A stretch of 64,000 nt of DNA, from the NCBI RefSeq assembly GCF_013166515.1, contig NZ_JABKKJ010000001.1:124001-188000 (forward strand), given 5' to 3'. Under the pieces are notes generated by a model. It was not told the DNA's origin. It saw only the letters and a program-made list of their open reading frames with translations, and ran no database searches. Numbering within the stretch: position 1 is the stretch's first letter; each line of letters opens with the position of its first letter. Below, piece after piece: positions 19,601 through 25,051 of this stretch. The translations under genes and the position numbers were made by a program. Origin of the DNA: Xylanibacter caecicola (GTDB lineage: Bacteria; Bacteroidota; Bacteroidia; Bacteroidales; Bacteroidaceae).

Positions 19601-19980
19601 TTGCTCGCGTCCACCTTCGTCGTCGCTCCGGTGAACAGTCGCTTGTCCATCTTCTGCATACCGGTGACCACGACCTCGTCTATGACGTGAGAGTCGTTCT
19701 TCAGCGTTATCCTCATGTTTGCGGCACCCTTCAGCGTCACCGTCTCCATGCCCACGTAGCTCACCGTGATGTAGGAGCCCGCCTTCGGGGCATTGAGGCG
19801 GAAATGCCCGTCGACGTCGGACACCACGCCTGTCTTCGTACCCTTGAGCATGACGGACGCGCCGATCACGGGCTCGCCGTCGTCCTGGGACACTATGACA
19901 CCTGAAATCTCAGTCTGCGCCATGGCAAGCCCTACGAACAGAACGAGCATGGACGCGATCATAGTAAGTCTTTTCTTCAT
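16675..19980 (-). CDS. SusC/RagA-family TonB-dependent outer membrane transporter (left copy)
   Basis: An 1101-residue transporter: signal peptide (MKKRLTMIASMLVLFVGLAMA), a carboxypeptidase-D-like beta-sandwich (GVIVSQDDGEPVIGASVMLK), TonB box region (IDEVVVTGMQK), plug domain (RVRGATSIYGSSKPLWVVDG) and a barrel ending in the aromatic FTFTLRLGI. It pairs with the SusD encoded next. Residues 1-122 are identical to the right-hand SusC at 24686, and the DNA for them is 99% identical, while the rest differs. Upstream, the -33 TTTG is present (20034-20037, minus strand) but the -7 site reads TATCCCTA, so no canonical promoter is seen in this orientation. The ligand is unknown. Confidence 0.95.
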   Translation of the reverse strand: MKKRLTMIASMLVLFVGLAMAQTEISGVIVSQDDGEPVIGASVMLKGTKTGVVSDVDGHFRLNAPKAGSYITVSYVGMETVTLKGAANMRITLKNDSHVIDEVVVTGMQKMDKRLFTGATTKVDASKAKLDGVADVSRALEGRAAGVSVQNVSGTFGTAPKIRVRGATSIYGSSKPLWVVDGVIMEDVTEVDADALSSGDAATLISSAIAGLNADDIESFQILKDGSATSIYGARAMSGVIVVTTKRGKAGATKISYTGEYTMRLKPSYSQFNIMNSQDQMSVYNEMYNNGFFSFENSYRAASSGVFGRMYHLMHDYDSSTSSYGLPNTIEAMEGYLREAEYRNTDWFDELFSNNISMNHSISMSSGTEKAQYYASFSYMNDPGWSRKSKVERYTSNINAMYNLSPKVSLNMIGNASYRKQEAPGTANRSVDAVTGTVSRDFDINPYSYAINSSRTLDPNAYYMRNYAAFNIKNELDNNYMDLDVVDLKFQAELKYKPITKVELSVLGAYKFSTTTQAHSITEHSNQAQAFRAMEDATIRDNNPWLYTDPDNANSLPGTVLPVGGFYRETKYKMNSWDFRATASYNDVFNDTHILNVYGGLEVNNTERSRSYFNGVGMQYDMGMLGSYDYKYFKQASEENSIYYSLNNGYSREASFFGTATYSYKGRYTVNGTMRYEGSNRLGKARSARWLPTWNISGAWNAHEETWFNKQKVLSHATLKASYSLTGDKPAVTNSQVIIQSYNPWRPFTTDKESGLEIYDLANPDLTYEKKHEFNVGVDLGFLDNRINFSFDWYTRNNYDLIGPKRTSGVNGSILQYANVASMKSYGEEFTLSTKNIVKKDFTWTTDFIFSHTKSEVTDLDARNRVIDLISGTGFTQKGYPYRALFSIDFRGLNENGLPTFINEKGELTVSDHNFQSYVTDHLIYEGPTDPTITGSLGNVFTYKGWHLNIFMTYSFGNVVRLDPTFASSYSDLTAMPKEFINRWVVPGDEKYTTIPAIADLRQLQTDRYLNRAYNAYNMSSERTAKGDFIRMKEISLAYDFPKSWVGHIGLSNASVKLQATNLFLIYADKKLNGQDPEFFNSGGVAVPMARQFTFTLRLGI

Positions 19981-20005
19981 AAAATCTCTCTCTAATTAAA
20001 TAAAT
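19615..20005 (-). repeat. Left arm of the 391-bp susC inverted repeat
   Basis: This stretch, the first 366 bases of the left susC plus 25 bases of leader, is an inverted copy of 24661-25051 with only four mismatches, each at a third codon position and synonymous. Identity stops sharply after codon 122 and at base 20005. Confidence 0.95.
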
Positions 20006-20033
20006 TAGGGATAATTTTATGTTTTTTCGTCAG

Positions 20034-20037
20034 CAAA
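20034..20037 (-). promoter_or_regulatory. -33-like element upstream of the left susC, with degenerate -7
   Basis: TTTG on the minus strand is followed after 20 bases by TATCCCTA (20006-20013) in place of TAnnTTTG. The site would be weak or need another factor. A perfect 14-base palindrome, AGTCTTATAAGACT (20062-20075), lies just upstream and could be an operator. Confidence 0.35.
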
Positions 20038-20112
20038 GAGGATAGTGATATAAGACTGATGAGTCTTATAAGACTAATAAGCCATATAGGACACATAATC
20101 CCGTTTGTAAGC

Positions 20113-20216
20113 TCTTGATAATCAAGATGATATCTTTGGGGCTCTAAAAGATGGCATTTCAGGATGCAAAAGACGGCATATTGGAAGCTGAAAGACGGTC
20201 TTTTGGAAGGCGGAAG
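20113..20216. repeat. Family C hairpin modules, copy C2
   Basis: The lead module (CTTGATAATCAAGATGATAT) is followed by CTAAAAGATGGCAT, AAAAGACGGCATATT and GAAAGACGGTCTTTTGG units, the same parts as at 8698 and 38150 in a different order. Together with the left susC leader and the gpmI promoter it fills the 450-base gap between the two divergent genes. Confidence 0.65.
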
Positions 20217-20264
20217 GTTGCATGCCGCAAAAGAACAGCGGTGCGTACAAACCGTAAGATATAT

Positions 20265-20295
20265 TTTGTACTTCGTGCAAATCTTATTAATTTTG
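20265..20295 (+). promoter_or_regulatory. Promoter of gpmI
   Basis: TTTG at 20265-20268, a 19-base spacer and TAATTTTG at 20288-20295 match the Bacteroidetes consensus. The start should be near 20301, giving a leader of about 130 bases. Confidence 0.85.
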
Positions 20296-20430
20296 CATGC
20301 CGAGGGTGTTGCAAGACATGAAATCATCCCACTAAAAGAACAGAACTTTGCAACACCCATACAGCTTTATGGTGCCCCGGAGGGATCAGGGGCAGATGTG
20401 ACAATAATAACTTTAACAACTATAACGATT

Positions 20431-21948
20431 ATGGCAAAGAAAGCTTTATTGATGATACTCGACGGATGGGGTATCGGAAAACATGGTGCCGGCGACGTGA
20501 TATTCAACACTCCCACACCTTATCTTGACTATCTCAACGCCGTTTCGGCGCATTCTCACCTCAGCGCGTCGGGCGAGGACGTCGGTCTTCCCGACGGACA
20601 GATGGGCAACTCGGAGGTGGGTCACCTCAACATCGGTGCCGGACGCATAGTGTATCAGGACCTCGTGAAGATAAACCGTGCCTGCAAGGACGGCTCGATA
20701 CTTGACAACCCGGAGATAAAGAAGGCTTACGGATATGCCAAGGAGACAGGCAAGAAGCTGCATCTGATGGGTCTTACGAGCAACGGAGGAGTGCACTCGT
20801 CGCTCGACCACCTGTTCAAGCTCATCGAGATATCAAAGGAATACGGGCTTAAAGAGACATACGTACACTGCTTCATGGACGGGCGCGACACCGACCCGAA
20901 GAGCGGTGCGGGCTTCATAAGCCAGCTCGACGGCGTGTGCAAGGAAAACGGTGCGCACATTGCAAGCATCGTGGGACGCTTCTACGCCATGGACCGCGAC
21001 AAGCGCTGGGACCGCGTGCACGAGGCTTACTCGCTGTTAGTGGAGGGCAAGGGAACGCCAGCCGCCGACATGGTCAGGGCAATGGAAGAGAGCTATGAGG
21101 CAGGCGTGACCGACGAATTCATAAAACCTATCGTCAATTCTTCCGTCAACGGAAAGATTGAGGAGGGCGACGTGGTGATATTCTTCAACTTCCGCAACGA
21201 CCGTGCAAAGGAGCTTACACAGGTGCTCACGCAGCAGGACATGCCGGAGCAGGGCATGCACACCGTTCCGGGACTGCAATATTTCTGCATGACGCCGTAT
21301 GACGCATCGTTCACGGGCGTGCACATCCTCTTCCCGAAAGAGAACGTCATGGACACCCTGGGCGAATATCTGAGCAGGCAGGGAAAGAAACAGCTGCACA
21401 CAGCCGAGACCGAGAAGTATGCCCACGTGACATTCTTCTTCAACGGAGGACGCGAGAAGCCGTATGAGAACGAGGACCGCATATTGGTGCCTTCGCCGAA
21501 GGTTGCGACATACGACCTCAAGCCCGAGATGAGCGCATATGAGGTGAAGGACAAGCTGGTGGGTGCGATAAACACTCAGGAATATGATTTCATCGTGGTA
21601 AACTTTGCCAACGGCGACATGGTGGGACACACGGGAGTGTACAACGCCATAGCAAAGGCGGTGCATGCCGTTGACAACTGTGTGCGAGAGGTTATCGAGG
21701 CGGCAAAGGCTAACGGCTATGAGGCGATAATAATTGCCGACCACGGCAACGCCGACAACGCCATCAATGCCGATGGAACGCCGAACACGGCACACTCGCT
21801 GAACCCCGTTCCGTTTATCTACGTTACCGACAACAACAGCGCAACGGTGAAGGACGGACGCCTTGCAGACGTGGCTCCGTCGATATTGCACATCATGGGA
21901 CTGGAGAAACCGGCGGACATGACGGGCGAGAACCTGATTTGCGACTAA
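20431..21948 (+). CDS. gpmI: 2,3-bisphosphoglycerate-independent phosphoglycerate mutase
   Basis: GpmI interconverts 3- and 2-phosphoglycerate in glycolysis using two manganese ions. The 505-residue length is standard. Visible are the metal site LILDGWG-like motif ([13 protein letters not shown]11), the phosphorylated serine S61 in [56 protein letters not shown] and the C-terminal metal site [11 protein letters not shown]. The ATG at 20431 is preferred over upstream in-frame codons, which lie before or within the promoter region. It sits inside the segment flanked by the susC inverted repeat. Confidence 0.96.
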   Translation: MAKKALLMILDGWGIGKHGAGDVIFNTPTPYLDYLNAVSAHSHLSASGEDVGLPDGQMGNSEVGHLNIGAGRIVYQDLVKINRACKDGSILDNPEIKKAYGYAKETGKKLHLMGLTSNGGVHSSLDHLFKLIEISKEYGLKETYVHCFMDGRDTDPKSGAGFISQLDGVCKENGAHIASIVGRFYAMDRDKRWDRVHEAYSLLVEGKGTPAADMVRAMEESYEAGVTDEFIKPIVNSSVNGKIEEGDVVIFFNFRNDRAKELTQVLTQQDMPEQGMHTVPGLQYFCMTPYDASFTGVHILFPKENVMDTLGEYLSRQGKKQLHTAETEKYAHVTFFFNGGREKPYENEDRILVPSPKVATYDLKPEMSAYEVKDKLVGAINTQEYDFIVVNFANGDMVGHTGVYNAIAKAVHAVDNCVREVIEAAKANGYEAIIIADHGNADNAINADGTPNTAHSLNPVPFIYVTDNNSATVKDGRLADVAPSILHIMGLEKPADMTGENLICD

Positions 21949-21954
21949 ATATAA

Positions 21955-22019
21955 AAAGCCTCAGGGAGGTGTGCAGAAATATGATATATCAACATTTCTG
22001 CACACCTCCCTGAGGCTTT
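21955..22019. terminator. Two-way terminator between gpmI and the toxin gene
   Basis: Arms 21955-21980 and 21994-22019 are perfect 26-base inverted copies (core CCTCAGGGAGGTGTGCAGAA) with a 13-base loop, and both strands end in short T runs (AAAGCC / GGCTTTC). It lies between convergent genes and can end transcripts from both sides. Confidence 0.9.
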
Positions 22020-22030
22020 CTTATACCTTT

Positions 22031-22363
22031 TTATAATGTATCTATGAGTTCCTTAATTTCTTTTTCGGTGATAGTGTCGCGGTCTTTCTTGTCGTAAATG
22101 GCAAGCAAAGTCACCGTTCCGCTTTCTTCGTCAAGCTCGATAGTGTAGGTGATGACGCGCGCGCCGTGGCTCTTGCCCCTGCCCTTGTCGCTTATCGCCA
22201 TGCGTATCTTGCGCACGTTGTTGCCGAGGTCTACGCCGATATAGGGATTATTCTCCAAATCTTCGATAAGGATTTCAAGGTCATTGCTTATATTGCGGTA
22301 CTTCTTATATAATCTCTTGAAATCTTTCTTGAACTGTTTGCCCGCCTCAACCTCGTATCTCAT
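22031..22363 (-). CDS. RelE/HigB-type toxin
   Basis: A 110-residue basic protein resembling RelE/ParE superfamily toxins, closest in pattern to HigB-like mRNA interferases: N-terminal AGKQFKKDFKRLYKKY, central VRKIRMAISDKGRGKSHGARVITY and C-terminal VTLLAIYDKKDRDTITEKEI. Such toxins cut mRNA on the ribosome and are neutralised by a partner. It overlaps the upstream antitoxin gene by 17 bases, the normal arrangement when the antitoxin comes first. The exact subfamily and activity are inferred. Confidence 0.82.
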   Translation of the reverse strand: MRYEVEAGKQFKKDFKRLYKKYRNISNDLEILIEDLENNPYIGVDLGNNVRKIRMAISDKGRGKSHGARVITYTIELDEESGTVTLLAIYDKKDRDTITEKEIKELIDTL

Positions 22364-22607
22364 TCAGGAAGTCCCTTGCAGTTTGTAACTTAATACCGTT
22401 TCTCCTGGCTTCTCTCACCTCGACAAGTCCCTGCCTTATACTGTCTAAAACCTCTTCTTTCTCCGCCTTGCTCATTTCCTTTTCGCTCTCGCTTATGAGC
22501 TTGCGCAGATACTTCTTGAGCTTCATCATGGCATCGTTGTCGTCCATAAGGGATACCACATCCTGCATGACAGACTGCCGTAATGTTATCGTATCGTCCA
22601 TTTTCAT
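22347..22607 (-). CDS. Antitoxin of the RelE-type module
   Basis: An 86-residue, highly charged helical protein (KLKKYLRKLISESEKEMSKAEKEEVLDSIRQGLVEVREARRNG), as expected for an antitoxin that wraps the toxin with its C-terminal half. It has no obvious DNA-binding motif, though its N terminus (DTITLRQSVMQDVVSLM) could contribute one. A strong GGAG ribosome binding site precedes the ATG. Its own promoter shares a palindrome with the divergent ung promoter, so autoregulation there is plausible. Confidence 0.75.
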   Translation of the reverse strand: MKMDDTITLRQSVMQDVVSLMDDNDAMMKLKKYLRKLISESEKEMSKAEKEEVLDSIRQGLVEVREARRNGIKLQTARDFLNEIRG

Positions 22608-22626
22608 GTCTCCTTTCTTTTTCTTA

Positions 22627-22658
22627 CAAAAATAAGTAAGTCTTTTCTTATCGCCAAA
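22627..22658 (-). promoter_or_regulatory. Promoter of the toxin-antitoxin operon
   Basis: On the minus strand TTTG (22655-22658), a 20-base spacer and TATTTTTG (22627-22634) match the consensus. The -33 element is one half of the palindrome at 22653-22668. Confidence 0.8.
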
Positions 22659-22668
22659 TATATTTGGC
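22653..22668. promoter_or_regulatory. 16-base perfect palindrome holding both divergent -33 elements
   Basis: GCCAAATATATTTGGC is a perfect palindrome. Its right half supplies the TTTG of the ung promoter and its left half supplies the TTTG of the toxin-antitoxin promoter. A protein bound here would block both. Confidence 0.7.
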
Positions 22669-22694
22669 AGAAAGTGGCGTTTTTAGTATTTTTG
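22663..22694 (+). promoter_or_regulatory. Promoter of ung
   Basis: TTTG at 22663-22666, a 20-base spacer and TATTTTTG at 22687-22694. The start near 22700 leaves a leader of about 108 bases before ung. Confidence 0.8.
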
Positions 22695-22807
22695 CACTTT
22701 ATCACATCGGTAACGGGGCGAAGACCGCGGTGTAATCGGTCAGCATGGACTCGCGTTTTTTGTCACTGTTTCTGATGTTTGGACGTTTCATATAAACACT
22801 TCAGACC

Positions 22808-23470
22808 ATGAATGTCAGGATTGAGCCGTCGTGGCACACGCAGCTTGCCGCAGAGTTTGACAAGCCCTACTTTGCAGCCCTTACGGCTTTTGTACGCTCG
22901 GAATATACCGCCGGCACGTGTTACCCTCCCGGGAAACTTATCTTCAATGCCTTCAACCTGTGCCCGTTCGACAAGGTAAAGGCGGTGATTATCGGTCAGG
23001 ACCCTTATCATGAGCCGGGACAGGCACACGGACTTTGCTTCTCGGTGAATGACGGAGTAAGGTTCCCGCCGTCGCTCGTAAATATCTTCAGCGAGATAAG
23101 CAGCGACCTCGGAAAGCCCGTGCCGCAGAGCGGAAGCCTTGTGAGATGGGCAGAGCAGGGCGTGCTGCTGCTCAACGCCACGCTCACCGTGAGGGCACAT
23201 CAGGCGGGCAGTCACCAGCGCCGCGGCTGGGAGGAGTTTACCGATGCGGCTATACGTGCCCTCTCTGCAGGGCGCGAGCACATCGTGTTCATACTCTGGG
23301 GCAGCTATGCACAGAGCAAGGCGCAACTCATCGATGCCTCCAAGCATCTCATACTTAGGTCCGTACATCCGTCGCCGCTGTCGGCGCACAGGGGATTTTT
23401 CGGAAACAGACACTTCTCAAAGTGCAACAAATACTTGCAGGACAACGGCATAGAACCTATAGATTGGTAG
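22808..23470 (+). CDS. ung: Uracil-DNA glycosylase, family 1
   Basis: Ung removes uracil from DNA and starts base-excision repair. The 220-residue protein has the water-activating motif GQDPYHEPGQAHGLCFSV with D65 and the minor-groove loop HPSPLSAHRGFFGNRHF with H187, plus the LLLNATLTVRAHQAGSHQ segment. Length and motifs are those of an active enzyme. It is followed 30 bases later by the DUF3109 gene, probably in one transcript, and is divergent from the toxin-antitoxin operon. Confidence 0.96.
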   Translation: MNVRIEPSWHTQLAAEFDKPYFAALTAFVRSEYTAGTCYPPGKLIFNAFNLCPFDKVKAVIIGQDPYHEPGQAHGLCFSVNDGVRFPPSLVNIFSEISSDLGKPVPQSGSLVRWAEQGVLLLNATLTVRAHQAGSHQRRGWEEFTDAAIRALSAGREHIVFILWGSYAQSKAQLIDASKHLILRSVHPSPLSAHRGFFGNRHFSKCNKYLQDNGIEPIDW

Positions 23471-23500
23471 ACGGAATGCAAATTATCATTGTTTCAAGAC

Positions 23501-24097
23501 ATGACAGATAAAAACAAATATCTTCCCATAATACAGATAGGCAACGTACTCGTGTCGCCCGAACTGTTTACCGAGCGTTTCTGCTGCGACCTCGACGTTT
23601 GCAAGGGAGCATGCTGCATAGAGGGCGATGCAGGTGCGCCGGTGACGCCCGACGAGATTGCCGGAATTGAGGATGCTCTCGACACGGTGTGGAACGAGCT
23701 GTCTGCCGGGGCGCAGGCGGTGATAGACAGGCAGGGCGTGGCATACACCGACGAGGAGGGCGACCTTGTCACGAGCATCGTGAACGGCAAGGACTGCGTC
23801 TTCACATGTTACGAAAACGGCTGTTGCCTCTGTGCCCTCGAACGTGCATGGCGCAACGGCAGGACCTCGTTCTGCAAGCCCATGAGCTGCTCGCTATACC
23901 CTATACGCGAAAAAACGTTCAGGGACGGTACCGTGGGACTGAACTACAACCGGTGGAAAATATGCGAGTGTGCACGCCGGAAGGGTGCCGAACTGGACCT
24001 TCCGGTGTACAAGTTCCTGCGCCAGCCGCTCATCCGCCGCTTCGGCGAGGAGTGGTATCGGGAGCTTGAAAAGGCGGCGGAAGAGCTGTTGGGATGA
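23501..24097 (+). CDS. DUF3109 family cysteine-rich protein
   Basis: A 198-residue cytoplasmic protein of the DUF3109 family, related in pattern to YkgJ-like metal-chelating proteins. Cysteines cluster in three groups: FCCDLDVCKGACC, DCVFTCYENGCCLCALE and CKPMSCSLYP...KICECA, which suggests a metal or iron-sulfur site. Function is unknown. The ATG at 23501 is chosen over an in-frame TTG at 23489. It shares a transcript with ung by spacing. Confidence 0.85.
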   Translation: MTDKNKYLPIIQIGNVLVSPELFTERFCCDLDVCKGACCIEGDAGAPVTPDEIAGIEDALDTVWNELSAGAQAVIDRQGVAYTDEEGDLVTSIVNGKDCVFTCYENGCCLCALERAWRNGRTSFCKPMSCSLYPIREKTFRDGTVGLNYNRWKICECARRKGAELDLPVYKFLRQPLIRRFGEEWYRELEKAAEELLG

Positions 24098-24105
24098 TAT
24101 TATAT

Positions 24106-24346
24106 ATAACGTTAGTTCGACAAATTTATCTTTCTTGTCATATTACAAACCACCCCTGGAGTGTGTGTCAAAACTCAACTCTTCCAACCTGTAGGGACAT
24201 ATTCTTGTATTTGTCCGCCAAACAGCCATTGAATATCAGGATGTTACGAACGGACAAATACAAGAATATGTCCCTACTTGGCGCTGCATGAGAAATTTTG
24301 ACACACCCTCCAGGGTGGTTTGTGATATTCATCGAACTCACGTTAT
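24106..24346. mobile_element. Nested MITE-like element with 15-base terminal inverted repeats, copy E1
   Basis: Ends 24106-24120 and 24332-24346 (ATAACGTTAGTTCGA against ATAACGTGAGTTCGA) match at 14 of 15 positions. Inside lies an outer inverted pair (24147-24174 with 24296-24321, ACCACCCCTGGAG...CTCCAGGGTGGTT) and within it a perfect 27-base family B pair (24191-24217 with 24251-24277). It has no coding capacity. It sits between the DUF3109 gene and the right susC promoter in a 588-base gap. Confidence 0.75.
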
Positions 24347-24604
24347 TTTATAAAAGAACTTCTGCGGGTTTTATAATACGTTCCTTTTACACCTTATTAT
24401 ATATAGCATATAATAGAATAAATATTCTTTCACACTCCGAAAAATCTATTTTTATACATCTTATATGCAGTATGACGTTTCCCGCCAAGTGATAAAAATG
24501 AAAGAAATAAAGCCTTTAAACTTTCATAATGTACGTTACATACCCTTTTTAATTGCGATGTTTGTTAAAATATTAGGTTAAATAAACGTTTTTTGTATGT
24601 TTAT

Positions 24605-24636
24605 TTTGGTTTTGATAAAAAATGTCCTTAATTTTG
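24605..24636 (+). promoter_or_regulatory. Promoter of the right-hand susC operon
   Basis: TTTG at 24605-24608, a 20-base spacer and TAATTTTG at 24629-24636 match the consensus. It lies 24 bases outside the right arm of the susC inverted repeat, inside the enclosed segment, so it would move if that segment inverted. The 24347-24604 stretch before it is AT-rich with no other feature seen. Confidence 0.8.
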
Positions 24637-24660
24637 CAATTTGTAACAAAAGTATAATTT

Positions 24661-25051
24661 ATTTATTTAATTAGAGAGAGATTTTATGAAGAAAAGACTT
24701 ACTATGATCGCGTCCATGCTCGTTCTGTTCGTAGGGCTTGCCATGGCGCAGACTGAGATTTCAGGTGTCATAGTGTCCCAGGACGACGGCGAGCCCGTGA
24801 TCGGCGCGTCCGTCATGCTCAAGGGTACGAAGACAGGCGTGGTGTCCGACGTCGACGGCCATTTCCGCCTCAATGCCCCGAAGGCGGGCTCCTACATCAC
24901 GGTGAGCTACGTGGGCATGGAGACGGTGACGCTGAAGGGTGCCGCAAACATGAGGATAACGCTTAAGAACGACTCTCACGTCATCGACGAGGTCGTGGTC
25001 ACCGGTATGCAGAAGATGGACAAGCGACTGTTCACCGGTGCGACGACGAAG
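24661..25051 (+). repeat. Right arm of the 391-bp susC inverted repeat
   Basis: Inverted copy of 19615-20005: 25 leader bases plus codons 1-122 of susC, 387 of 391 bases identical. The protein sequence is unchanged by the four differences. Confidence 0.95.
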
